From: a virus
DNA: 36,455 nt
Reading direction: 5' to 3' (one strand)
IMG/VR virus record: IMGVR_UViG_3300032157_000033
Span: 1-36,455 of that record
Shown here in pieces: positions 13,469 through 20,639 of the stretch. A program made the translations under genes and the position numbers. The notes below the pieces were generated by a model. The model was not told the origin of the DNA and made no database searches. It saw only the letters and a program-made list of their open reading frames with translations. Every line of letters begins with the position of its first letter. Positions within the stretch are counted from its first letter, which is position 1.

Positions 13469-15084
13469 TTCTTCCCGCCCTTCACCCTGGCGGCCTTCTT
13501 CGCCTTCGCCTTGGGTTTCTCGGGCGCAGCGGGGGCCACCGGCTTCGGCTTCTCGGCGGCCTTGCGTTCCGCGAGCACTTCGGCGCGCGCCCTCTTCGAA
13601 AGATCCGCGTAGCTGATCCCGAGCACCTTCAACCCGACGTTGGGCGCCTCGCTGACCGCCAGGAGGAAGACCATGGCGTTGCGTTGCGAGGGCTTGAACG
13701 ACTTGATCTTCGCCCCCTTGGGGGCACCGACCGCTGCTACCACCTCGTCATCGTCACGCCACGAGATCTCGCGCAGGGCCTCCAGGGCGAGATCCAACAG
13801 AGCCTGCGGGGAGAGCTTCATAGCGGCCTGCGCGATCGCGAGGTCCTCGAGCTTCTCGGTCTTCTTCCGCACGGCCTCATCCAGAGCGTGGTCGTGCACG
13901 GGCGCCGGCTTCGCCATGCGGTTGTCCTGCTTCGGGCCCGCCTTGCCCGCGACCGCCGCCTCGACCTCGGCACGCTTCCAGATCGAGACGGGCTTACCGG
14001 TCTTCGGGTGGCGCGCGACGTACTCGCGAGGCTTCACTCCGCCCGGGCTCTTCGAGACGAGCTCTTTCCACGTGCGACCGTTCGCCCCTGGCGTGGTCGC
14101 GCGCATGTCCGGGTGCACCCACGGGTCGCCATCGAACGGCCGTCCAGCCGCTGTGTCGCGGAGCACCTTCGCTGACTGCTCGAGGGTCATGACTTTCGCG
14201 CCGCGCTGGTCGGCTGCGATGGTCTCCTTCTGCCACGCCGCGACACGCTTCGTCGCGAAGCATCCCGTGTCGGTGCACAGGTCCTTCCCCTTCCCGAGGT
14301 CGCCGAAGAGGTCGGGCATGTTGCCCGTGCGCTTGGGACACGTGCTACACGGGCCCGCGACGGGCACCAGGGACGCGTCGAGGATGTCGAATGGTGCCGC
14401 GCGCATGTCGAGCATGTACTCGTCTTCGACGAGCTCAGTGGCCTCACGCACGGAGAGCGGCGAGGTCTCCTGCATGCCGGTCCGGGTGTTGAAGCCGGTG
14501 AACCTGCCCTGCATGATCTTCTCGGCCGCCTCCGCCTGGAGCTTCTCGTCAGGGATCCGCGCAATCAGGAGCGCCAGCGAGGCGTTCATCTCGTTCGTCC
14601 AGAACAGCTCGCGCGCGACCTTGGGCAGCTTCAGGAGCGCCATGCGCTGGTAGACGTAGGCCTTCGACTTCCCGAGCTTCCGCGCCAGGTCTTCGACCGT
14701 GTAGCCGTGGACCTGTGTGAGCCGCTGGTAGCCTTCGGCCTCCTCGAGCGGGTGCAGGTTCTCCCGCTGGAGGTTCTCGATGACCTGCACCTCGAGTGCC
14801 TCGACGTCCGAGAGCTCGCGCACGAGTGCGGGGACGGTATCGAGCCCGGCCGCCTGGGCCGCGGCGTGGCGACGGTGGCCACAGACGATCTCGAACGTCG
14901 GCATGCCGACAGGTGCGTCATCCAGCCGACGCACGAGCACCGGCTGCAGGATGCCGTGGCGACGGACGGACTCGACCAGGTCGGCGAGCGACTTCTCGTC
15001 AGCGGTGCGTGAGCGGGGGTTGGTGTGCGACGGCGCGATGCTCGCGACGGGGATGGCCTGGACTTCGATGGCCTGCGCTTCCAT
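13465..15084 (-). CDS. Large phage ParB/Spo0J-like protein
   Basis: A 539-aa protein from the ATG 15084, preceded by GGAGGAACCAC, one of the best ribosome sites in the window. The ParB N-domain spans about residues 8-115: IPVASIAPSHTNPR, GHRRHAAAQ (69-77), ENLQRENLHPLEEA (103-116). An HTH follows (YTVEDLARKLGKSKAYVYQR, 128-147). Residues 230-400 include a CSTCPKRTGN and CTDTGC zinc-like region seen in long phage ParB-like proteins. The tail is Lys/Ala/Pro-rich. Classical ParB uses CTP and spreads from parS; no parA is present, so partition is unlikely and a DNA-binding, nuclease or transcription role is more plausible. Confidence 0.85.
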   Translation of the reverse strand: MEAQAIEVQAIPVASIAPSHTNPRSRTADEKSLADLVESVRRHGILQPVLVRRLDDAPVGMPTFEIVCGHRRHAAAQAAGLDTVPALVRELSDVEALEVQVIENLQRENLHPLEEAEGYQRLTQVHGYTVEDLARKLGKSKAYVYQRMALLKLPKVARELFWTNEMNASLALLIARIPDEKLQAEAAEKIMQGRFTGFNTRTGMQETSPLSVREATELVEDEYMLDMRAAPFDILDASLVPVAGPCSTCPKRTGNMPDLFGDLGKGKDLCTDTGCFATKRVAAWQKETIAADQRGAKVMTLEQSAKVLRDTAAGRPFDGDPWVHPDMRATTPGANGRTWKELVSKSPGGVKPREYVARHPKTGKPVSIWKRAEVEAAVAGKAGPKQDNRMAKPAPVHDHALDEAVRKKTEKLEDLAIAQAAMKLSPQALLDLALEALREISWRDDDEVVAAVGAPKGAKIKSFKPSQRNAMVFLLAVSEAPNVGLKVLGISYADLSKRARAEVLAERKAAEKPKPVAPAAPEKPKAKAKKAARVKGGKK

Positions 15085-15210
15085 GTGGTTCCTCCGTGAA
15101 TCACCTGCAGGTAGATTTCCGGGGCCCGGCCGACGTCCACGCGGGGGCGTCACCTGCCGAGGGCCGCACCAAGTCAGGCTGCCGGCACCCCGGGACTGCG
15201 CATCGGGTGG

Positions 15211-15588
15211 TCAGAGCGGGTGCGCGCCTCCGCTCGTGGGACCACGCGCGCGAGTGCTGAGGCTCTCGCGGGACGGGAATGCGCCGGGTCCGCCAGGCGG
15301 GTTGCTCCACGCCTCGAGGATCCCGAACTCGCTCGCGCGCGGACCGTTCGTGACGTTCCGGGCGCACGCGGCGATGTAGGCCTCGACCTGCGAGCGCGCT
15401 GCATCCGCCGAGGGCGCCTCGACCACGAACCCGCGCCGAGCGTTGGCGCGCGCCCAGCGCTCCATGTCGGCTCCACCCGTGACCGTGCGCAGCCGGCGCT
15501 GCCCACTCAGGCAGACCAGCATCATCCGGCGTGCCGGGCGGTCCGCGCCGAGCCCGGGGATCATGGGGGCCATCCCCCGCGGCCTCAT
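15211..15588 (-). CDS. Hypothetical protein
   Basis: A 125-aa protein. Residues 28-75 look like a small alpha/beta unit (RRLRTVTGGADMERWARANA, RGFVVEAPSADAARSQVEAY). The end is disordered. Its ATG overlaps the upstream stop as ATGA. The 126-bp gap to the ParB-like gene shows no clear element besides the strong ribosome site. Function unknown. Confidence 0.5.
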   Translation of the reverse strand: MRPRGMAPMIPGLGADRPARRMMLVCLSGQRRLRTVTGGADMERWARANARRGFVVEAPSADAARSQVEAYIAACARNVTNGPRASEFGILEAWSNPPGGPGAFPSRESLSTRARGPTSGGAHPL

Positions 15589-16166
15589 GACTCACGCCCC
15601 GCGGGGTAGACGGGGCCGTTGGCAGCCGGCACGACCTTCAGCAGGTGCTGGGCCAAGTCTCGGTTACTCAGCGAGCTGCCGTTCATCACAGTTCTGGGGT
15701 GAGCAGCCGCGCGCAGCAGCGTCTCACCCCACTGGCAAACGCCGATCGCAGCCGTGCGCCACGCTTCCTCGAGTGGCACGCGGCTGGCCGTGCGCACGCG
15801 CAGGACCATCAGCTCAACCGTCCGCGCAACCTGCAGGTCGGTCTCGAGCTTCGCGAGCCCGTCCCCTCCCGGGCTCGTTCGCAGCGCAGCGCGCGCCATC
15901 TGCACCGCGACGCTGGCCTTGCCCAGGACGACCTCGCTCTGGCGGTCGAACTCAGCGAGATCCATCTCCGCACGCTCGGCCTGTCCCGAGGCCGACCGGT
16001 ACAGATCCTCCGCGGTCGAGAGCACGTGGCGACGCACTCGCTTGAGCACTGCCTCCAGCTGCTCGGCATCCTGCGCAGCGTTCGCCTCAGTCACGCCGTC
16101 GCCGGCGGCGAGCATCTCGACGATCCGCGGCGACTCCATCACGGGTGGTGCGGCGGGGGCGCTCAC
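15585..16166 (-). CDS. Hypothetical helical protein
   Basis: A 193-aa protein with GTG start at 16166 (GTGA overlap). It is almost all helix: AAQDAEQLEAVLKRVRRHVL, then AEMDLAEFDRQSEVVLGKAS, and LAKLETDLQVARTVELMVLR, typical of a coiled-coil protein. No catalytic motif. It is the second gene of the operon that starts beside attP. Confidence 0.5.
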   Translation of the reverse strand: MSAPAAPPVMESPRIVEMLAAGDGVTEANAAQDAEQLEAVLKRVRRHVLSTAEDLYRSASGQAERAEMDLAEFDRQSEVVLGKASVAVQMARAALRTSPGGDGLAKLETDLQVARTVELMVLRVRTASRVPLEEAWRTAAIGVCQWGETLLRAAAHPRTVMNGSSLSNRDLAQHLLKVVPAANGPVYPAGRES

Positions 16167-16444
16167 CGTGGCACCTGCAACATCTCGCGCACGAGCGGCT
16201 CGATCACGAACATCACGAACGCGAAGCCGACGATCTGGCCGAGTAGGATGCACGCGATGAGGCGGAGCATGAGCAGCGTGCGCGGTGGGCGCGCGGCCGG
16301 GGGCACCGCGCGCAATGTCGCGAAGCGCACTGGCGTCGTCGTGGACGGAGTGACGACGCGGTTGTCGATGATGCGATGCTCGCGATGGAAAGCGAGCAGG
16401 CGATTGCCGTAGTGATCGCAGCGCTGCTGTTGCATCCTGTGCAC
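16163..16444 (-). CDS. Small membrane protein beside attP
   Basis: A 93-aa protein; GTG at 16444 has GGAGG 4 nt upstream, with an ATG at 16435 as an alternative. The C-terminal third is one hydrophobic helix (LIACILLGQIVGFAFVMFVI). The N-terminal part is His- and Arg-rich. It is the first gene of the long minus-strand operon and its start lies only about 45 bp from the attP core, so in a lysogen it would sit at the prophage edge. Confidence 0.45.
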   Translation of the reverse strand: MHRMQQQRCDHYGNRLLAFHREHRIIDNRVVTPSTTTPVRFATLRAVPPAARPPRTLLMLRLIACILLGQIVGFAFVMFVIEPLVREMLQVPR

Positions 16445-16489
16445 ACAGCCTCCTGCTGGCTGCGTGCAGCGCTCAGATCATCGAGTGCT

Positions 16490-16541
16490 CGTCGGGCTCA
16501 TAACCCGAAGGTCGCTGGTTCAAATCCAGCCCCCGCTACCA
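16490..16541 (+). other. attP: attP core: 3' half of a tRNA-Met gene
   Basis: The segment reads as the anticodon arm with a CAU anticodon (GTCGGGCTCATAACCCGA), variable loop, a perfect T-arm (GCTGG-TTCAAAT-CCAGC), the 3' acceptor strand and an encoded CCA at 16539-16541. No matching 5' acceptor strand exists upstream, and the D-arm region is only a loose resemblance, so this is not a complete tRNA. Tyrosine integrases use exactly this half of tRNA genes and restore the host gene on integration. The integrase lies 260 bp away. Only one copy is seen in the window. Confidence 0.85.
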
Positions 16542-16544
16542 TTC

Positions 16545-16576
16545 CGGGACCCCGAGCTACCTCGTTCGGGGTCCCG
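16545..16576. terminator. Strong hairpin terminator after the tRNA half
   Basis: A perfect 11-bp stem CGGGACCCCGA / TCGGGGTCCCG (16545-16555 and 16566-16576) with a 10-nt loop, followed by ACCCATTTTC. It starts 3 nt after the CCA end, as a tRNA terminator would, and may be part of the segment shared with the host. The rest of the 227-bp gap to the integrase has an imperfect dyad centred on GGTGCACC near 16700, a possible arm or terminator site. Confidence 0.7.
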
Positions 16577-16803
16577 ACCCATTTTCGGTTTCTCGGCGTA
16601 CTCTCGCGCAGCTGTCCGACGTCGAAGGCCACCAATGTCTATGGCCGGGTCTGCGGACGCATATTCGAGAACCGGGAAACCTTGGGGCCTCGGGTGGTGC
16701 ACCATCCCGGGGCCCGACTTCTTTGGGCCGGGCTGCTGTTGCGACGAGCACTGACTCACTGGCGCTGCACACGAACCGCTGTTGAGTGAGACGACGGCGG
16801 CAT

Positions 16804-17637
16804 CTACCTGACGTCGCTCGCTCCGTTGATCCGCTCGGCCTCGCGTCGCACTGCATCGTCGCTAAGCCGTGCGTACATCTGGGTGGTCACCACCGAAGCG
16901 TGACCGAGGATCTGCTGCAACGCCGGCAGGCTACCCCCGCTCTCGATCCACCTGCAAGCAAAAGTGTGGCGGAGCTGATGGACGTGGAAACCGGCCACCC
17001 CGGAATGCCGACGGACGACCTTGGCGAACGAGCTGCTCGCCCCTTCCGAGTACGGGACCAGGCGGCCGGAGCGCGCCCCGATCTCGCGCGAGAGCGCGGC
17101 GGTCAGCGGGACGCGTCGGATCCTGGACGACTTCGTCTGCGAGACGACGAGCATCCCGAGCTCGACATGCTCGCGGCGCGACCGGCATAACTCGCCCCAG
17201 CGCAGGCCGGTACCGAGTCCGAGCCGGACCACGAACGCGAACGGCTCGGGGATGGCGAGGAGGGCCTCGACCTCGTCCGGCCACAGCCGGTCCGGCGGCT
17301 CCTCCTGGATGCGGGGCATGACCCGCCGGGGGAACGGGGAGCGCTCGACGATCCCGCTCTCCGACGCCCAACCGAGCATGCATCTGAGGTCCGTGAGCAG
17401 GTGGCGCACGGTGCGCGGCGCGAGGCCCCGATCATGCAGGTGCAGGCGGTACCCGCGCACCGTGTCAGGGCGGACCGCCGTGATCGGCGCCTCGCCCATG
17501 AACGGCACCAGGTAGTCCCGTACCCGCTGAGCTGCCATGCCCATGTTCTTCGCGCTCCGAGCTGTGGCCACGTAGAGCAGCACCCACTGTGCGGCCACCT
17601 GGGCGACGGTGACACCCGAACCGTGAGGTCCGAGCAT
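16804..17637 (-). CDS. int: Tyrosine integrase
   Basis: A 277-aa site-specific recombinase, with GGAGAG before the ATG at 17637. Residues 8-95 are a SAM-like core-binding domain. The catalytic domain holds the full set: Arg146 (GLRWGE), Lys169 (QTKSSRIR), His220-x-x-Arg223 (HQLRHTFA), His246 (LGHAS) and the nucleophile Tyr255 (MYARLS). It is short compared with lambda Int (356 aa): the N-terminal arm-binding domain is missing or minimal. It would catalyse recombination between the attP core at 16490-16541 and a host tRNA-Met gene. No excisionase is obvious nearby. Confidence 0.95.
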   Translation of the reverse strand: MLGPHGSGVTVAQVAAQWVLLYVATARSAKNMGMAAQRVRDYLVPFMGEAPITAVRPDTVRGYRLHLHDRGLAPRTVRHLLTDLRCMLGWASESGIVERSPFPRRVMPRIQEEPPDRLWPDEVEALLAIPEPFAFVVRLGLGTGLRWGELCRSRREHVELGMLVVSQTKSSRIRRVPLTAALSREIGARSGRLVPYSEGASSSFAKVVRRHSGVAGFHVHQLRHTFACRWIESGGSLPALQQILGHASVVTTQMYARLSDDAVRREAERINGASDVR

Positions 17638-17718
17638 GGGTCACTCTCCAGGGGGCGGGACCGGCAGCGTGGGGGCGCGCTGGCCTTGCTACAACCCTAG
17701 GTCGGAGTTTGGTGCGGA

Positions 17719-17743
17719 GTCAACCGGTTTTTTTACCGGTGAC
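17719..17743. repeat. ACCGGT inverted repeat with T-rich loop
   Basis: Two ACCGGT palindromes (17723-17728, 17735-17740) flank a six-T spacer, extended by GTC and GAC arms. It lies between the repressor-like gene and the integrase in a 118-bp gap. The T-run sits in the loop, not after the stem, so it is a poor terminator; an operator for the repressor or a DNA bend site is more likely. Confidence 0.4.
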
Positions 17744-17755
17744 GGGAGCGCCCAG

Positions 17756-18034
17756 TTATGCCACGCTCTGTGTGGCGAAAGGGCCAGACCGCCGCTCGCG
17801 CAACTGGCGGGTGCGGGCGTAGGCTGACCGGACCGCCTCGACGGATTGACCGATGCACTCCGCGTACAGCTCGAAGAACCGGTCAGGCGGGCTCAGGATC
17901 TCCGCGCGCTCGAAGTCGCCGATCCTGCGCACATCGCGAGGGTAGCGGCGCTTCTTGAAGAACGCCGCGACCTTGGCTGCTGTAATCGAGCCGGGGGCGT
18001 CCTTGCGGAGTTTGGTCAGAGGGGTGTTAAGCAC
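17756..18034 (-). CDS. Putative phage repressor (HTH-like)
   Basis: A 92-aa protein with GTG start at 18034. Residues 16-35 (SITAAKVAAFFKKRRYPRD) and 36-70 look like a compact helical DNA-binding protein: a short helix, a turn and a longer helix, then FFELYAECIGQSVEAVRSAY. It has no C-terminal peptidase part, so it would resemble small Cro/CI-type regulators rather than LexA-like CI. Position next to the integrase and divergent from the plus-strand genes fits an immunity repressor. No Shine-Dalgarno is visible; see the promoter entry. The HTH reading is tentative. Confidence 0.45.
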   Translation of the reverse strand: MLNTPLTKLRKDAPGSITAAKVAAFFKKRRYPRDVRRIGDFERAEILSPPDRFFELYAECIGQSVEAVRSAYARTRQLRERRSGPFATQSVA

Positions 18035-18040
18035 GATAGC

Positions 18041-18069
18041 GTTGTATCACCGCGTTGCGAGTCGGGCAA
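18041..18069 (-). promoter_or_regulatory. Candidate promoter giving a leaderless repressor mRNA
   Basis: On the minus strand TTGCCC (18064-18069) and TACAAC (18041-18046) are spaced 17 bp, each matching 4 of 6 consensus bases. The -10 box ends 6 nt before the GTG at 18034, so transcription would start at or next to the start codon. No ribosome site is present. Leaderless repressor mRNA is known for lambda cI from PRM. Confidence 0.4.
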
Positions 18070-18084
18070 GACGAAAGGGTATCT

Positions 18085-18735
18085 ATGGCGCTCACCAAGT
18101 GCACTGAATGTGGTGGCCAGATGTCCAGCCTGGCGGAGCGATGCCCTCACTGCGGGCACCCGAGCGTGAGGACGCTGTTCGAGAAGCTGCCTGCCGAGCA
18201 ACCAGCCAGAGCGCCACTGTTCCTCGCCTTGGCCGCCCTGTGCTTTGTCTTACTCCTAGCCACGCCACGCATCATTGCGGTGATTCCAGCCCTTGCGACA
18301 TTGGGTTGTTGTGCCGTGTCCATCCTTCGCCGAGAACGCGCGCGCCTAGCCGCCGGAGTCGTAGCAGCGCTCTGCCTCGGGATTCTCTTGCTTGGGAGTT
18401 CATCGATCGGTAGCAACGCGAGTCGTAGCGGAGGGACGAACAACATAGCTGCCGTTGAGGTTGCGGACTGGAACTGGGGCAAGGATCCTGACTTCGGCAC
18501 TAACGGAACCATCAAGTGGAACGTGCAGATCCGCAACACGTCTTCGCGTAACGTCGAGAGCGTTCGTGTCGAGTTCACTACCTACGACGCAGCGGGAAAG
18601 CTCGTTTCGACGACCTTCTCGTACGTTAGGTCGATTCCGCCTGGTGGTACGCGAGCCGACAACTCCTACGCGGACTTGTTCGGTACGGAGTCGCGCGCTC
18701 AGGTTCAGGTTACGGACGTCCAGTTCGCCGACTAG
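18085..18735 (+). CDS. Zinc-ribbon membrane protein with FxLYD-like domain
   Basis: A 216-aa protein; the ATG at 18085 is preceded by AAAGGG. Residues 5-25 form a zinc ribbon (CTECGGQ, CPHCG). Three hydrophobic helices follow between about residues 42 and 110. The exterior part (about 120-216) is a beta domain with WNVQIRNTSSRNVESVRVEF and YVRSIPPGGTRADN, the FxLYD-like pattern. It is expressed on the plus strand, opposite the repressor and ahead of an Imm-like gene. Gene order suggests expression in the lysogen, with a role at the cell envelope; no established function. Confidence 0.65.
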   Translation: MALTKCTECGGQMSSLAERCPHCGHPSVRTLFEKLPAEQPARAPLFLALAALCFVLLLATPRIIAVIPALATLGCCAVSILRRERARLAAGVVAALCLGILLLGSSSIGSNASRSGGTNNIAAVEVADWNWGKDPDFGTNGTIKWNVQIRNTSSRNVESVRVEFTTYDAAGKLVSTTFSYVRSIPPGGTRADNSYADLFGTESRAQVQVTDVQFAD

Positions 18736-18764
18736 TTGCCCTGCTGGCTCTGAGTGGAGATTAC

Positions 18765-18965
18765 GTGGGCATCCCTTTGATTCTGCTCGCGATCGTGATG
18801 GCAACAGTCATGTACTTTCTTCCCACGATCGTCGCTGCCAAGCGAGAGCACCACAACCTCGTAGCGATTCTGGCCCTGAACTTCTTGCTCGGATGGACGT
18901 TGCTCGGATGGGCCGTCGCGCTAGTGTGGGCTCTCACAAGACGCCCGACCGGCTCACCCGCCTGA
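18765..18965 (+). CDS. Superinfection immunity protein (Imm-like)
   Basis: A 66-aa protein with GTG start at 18765 and GGAG upstream. Two membrane helices (residues 4-24 and 34-56) with the family signature YFLPTIVAAKREHHNLVAI and LNFLLGWTLLGWAVALVWAL, as in the T4 Imm superfamily. Imm blocks entry of DNA from later-arriving phages across the inner membrane. It follows the zinc-ribbon gene by 29 bp, so the two probably share a transcript active in the lysogen. Its end overlaps the convergent HTH gene by 12 bp. Confidence 0.85.
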   Translation: MGIPLILLAIVMATVMYFLPTIVAAKREHHNLVAILALNFLLGWTLLGWAVALVWALTRRPTGSPA

Positions 18966-19217
18966 CCTCGACACCCGTTGCTCGTAGATGTCGCTCAGAC
19001 CCACGGCGCCGGCGCTGAGCTCGACGATGCGCATGGCGCGATCGGGGCGGGGTGCGGTGACTCCGGCCACCCACTGGTAGACGGCCTGCCGCGTGACGGG
19101 CTGCCCGCGGCCGCTGAGATCCACGGTCAGGCGGGTGACCCCGTACGACATCACCCAGCGACCGAACGACGTGCGCCAGCGGCGCGGCTCTCGGAGCAAG
19201 GCTGAGCCCTCGCGCAT
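18954..19217 (-). CDS. Cro-like HTH protein
   Basis: An 87-aa protein. The segment GVTRLTVDLSGRGQPVTRQA, then VYQWVAGVTAPRPDRAMRIVELSAG, is a helix-turn-helix of the YdaS/Cro type (the Q..VYQW...  recognition helix, then R..I...), ending in LSDIYEQR. The ATG at 19217 has only a weak ribosome site; MSYGV further in (near 19148) is an alternative. It lies between the immunity genes and the lysis end of the late operon, convergent with the Imm gene. It may be the lytic partner of the repressor at 17756. Confidence 0.6.
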   Translation of the reverse strand: MREGSALLREPRRWRTSFGRWVMSYGVTRLTVDLSGRGQPVTRQAVYQWVAGVTAPRPDRAMRIVELSAGAVGLSDIYEQRVSRSGG

Positions 19218-19308
19218 CCTGCGCGGACGCCATCTTCACCCGGGCGGGGCCAGCTTCCTCGCCGGCGCGCAATGGGATACCACGCTCCCACGTCTCCCGT
19301 AAAGCGGG

Positions 19309-19339
19309 CCGCCCCGGCGCCCTCCCAGGGCCGGGGCGG
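19309..19339 (-). terminator. Hairpin terminator of the late operon
   Basis: A perfect 10-bp stem CCGCCCCGGC / GCCGGGGCGG (19309-19318, 19330-19339) with an 11-nt loop. It lies 27 bp after the holin-like stop on the minus strand. The following minus-strand bases have only a short T-run (GCTTTAC), so termination is probably but not surely factor-independent. Confidence 0.6.
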
Positions 19340-19365
19340 TGCTCTCCAGTTCGAGTACGACTGCT

Positions 19366-19800
19366 TCAGGCCGGCTTCGGGACCGCCTTCTTCCACCCGA
19401 ACACCTTCTCGAGCAGCCCGCGGCCCAGCAGCTCGTAGAGCTCCTGTCCCACGCGCGCGTGGACGATCCCTCGGATCACCTGGTCAGCGAACGTGAATCC
19501 CGCCAGGCGCGCAGAATCACCGAGCAGGCTTGCGTGCACCATCTCGACCCCCGCCGTCGTGGCGATGATGAAGATGGCGGTGTTGAGCCAGGCGATCATC
19601 TCGTTGGGGATCCTGGCCAACGGTTGCCAGTACTTCACCGCCATGCCGAACAGGAGTGCGGCGACTGCGGCGAACGGACTGAACCACTGGCGCACTCCCT
19701 CGGGGGTGAGCGTGAACGCGGTGACAGGTGACGCGAGCAGCAGCCCGATGAACATCGCCAGCATGACCGCCGCCCCCCATCGGAACCCGGAGCTGAACAT
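19366..19800 (-). CDS. Holin-like membrane protein
   Basis: A 144-aa protein; AGAAGGAGAATCCC precedes the ATG at 19800. Three hydrophobic stretches: residues 8-28 (WGAAVMLAMFIGLLLASPV), about 42-57 (FAAVAALLFGMAVKYW) and about 72-88 (LNTAIFIIATTAGVEMV). The C-terminus is amphipathic. Position directly after the amidase and a second membrane protein at the end of the late operon fits a holin. A simple membrane protein of another function cannot be excluded. Confidence 0.5.
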   Translation of the reverse strand: MFSSGFRWGAAVMLAMFIGLLLASPVTAFTLTPEGVRQWFSPFAAVAALLFGMAVKYWQPLARIPNEMIAWLNTAIFIIATTAGVEMVHASLLGDSARLAGFTFADQVIRGIVHARVGQELYELLGRGLLEKVFGWKKAVPKPA

Positions 19801-19875
19801 GGGATTCTCCTTCTTCCGCGGCTCGTGTGGTGGGCGACATACGGGGCTGCCGCTCAGCCCCATCCACAGGAACCC

Positions 19876-20184
19876 TCAGGGGTGGCCGGTGGGGCCCTCC
19901 CCGTAGAAGCGGCGGAGGTCGCGCAGCTGGCGCAGCATGACCTCGCGCGAGGCCGAGTCCGGCTCGACCCAGAGCGTGGAGTTCAGGTTCATGAGCCGGG
20001 TCACGTGGGCGACGTCGCGCTTGATAAGCTCGAGGTCCGAGCGGATCGGGCGCAGGTTCCAGTACATGAACGCTCCGAAAGCCCCGGCGATGGCACCGAC
20101 GAGCCACAGGATCTCGCGCAGGTTGCGCGCGAGATCCCCGGCTCGATCCATGAGCGGTTTCTCCTCTGGCGACTTCGGTGTCAT
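19876..20184 (-). CDS. Small lysis-associated membrane protein
   Basis: A 102-aa protein with one membrane helix near residues 27-46 (LWLVGAIAGAFGAFMYWNLR), followed by a charged helical domain (SDLELIKRDVAHVTRLM). This single-pass plus coiled-coil layout resembles an inner-membrane spanin or antiholin. ATGA overlap with the amidase gene before it. No matching outer-membrane lipoprotein is seen. Confidence 0.5.
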   Translation of the reverse strand: MTPKSPEEKPLMDRAGDLARNLREILWLVGAIAGAFGAFMYWNLRPIRSDLELIKRDVAHVTRLMNLNSTLWVEPDSASREVMLRQLRDLRRFYGEGPTGHP

Positions 20185-20639
20185 CGCACCAACCTCCGCA
20201 CAAGATCCAGGTCGAATGCCTTCCCCGGGCAGGTCTTCTCGGGGTTGAAGTCGCGATGCCCGACGATCTGCTCGGGCGGGATCCCGAACTCGCGCATCCA
20301 GGGCAGCACGATGCGCCTGACCAGAACCTCGATCGTGCGCAGCGGGGGTGGCGCCAGATCGAAGTTCCCGACGATGCACGCGTGCAGCGCCAGGCGGTTC
20401 ATGCCGCCCTGCGGGCAGGCGGACGCTTGGTCGTATGGCGCGCGGCCGAACAGGGCCTGCACCCTGTACGTCTCGAGGTCGGGGTTGTCGGTGACGATCT
20501 CCACCCCCGCGTGGTAGCCCACGTCGCGCCAGCCCTCGGTCTCGCGGTGGTACTTCTCGATCGCGGCCCACGACACGGTCGCGCCGTCCTTGGTCAGCGA
20601 GTGGTGGATCATGATGAACTCGCGCCGGAGCCCGATCAC
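20181..20639 (-). CDS. N-acetylmuramoyl-L-alanine amidase endolysin
   Basis: A 152-aa enzyme with GTG start at 20639 (GTGA overlap). It fits the zinc amidase family of T7 lysozyme: FIMIHHSLTKDG supplies the first ligand (His12), LHACIVGNFD is the conserved core strand, and IVGHRDFNPEKTCPG supplies His128 and Cys137. It would cleave between the sugar and peptide of peptidoglycan. No signal peptide, so release needs a holin. Length matches T7 lysozyme (about 150 aa). Confidence 0.92.
   Translation of the reverse strand: MIGLRREFIMIHHSLTKDGATVSWAAIEKYHRETEGWRDVGYHAGVEIVTDNPDLETYRVQALFGRAPYDQASACPQGGMNRLALHACIVGNFDLAPPPLRTIEVLVRRIVLPWMREFGIPPEQIVGHRDFNPEKTCPGKAFDLDLVRRLVR

Noticed and set aside
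16465-16541. A complete tRNA-Met gene
   Set aside because: No 5' acceptor strand pairs with the 3' strand and the D-arm is degenerate; only the 3' half is intact.
16464-16754. A plus-strand ORF across the att core
   Set aside because: It reads through the tRNA half and the terminator hairpin; there is no ribosome site and no domain.
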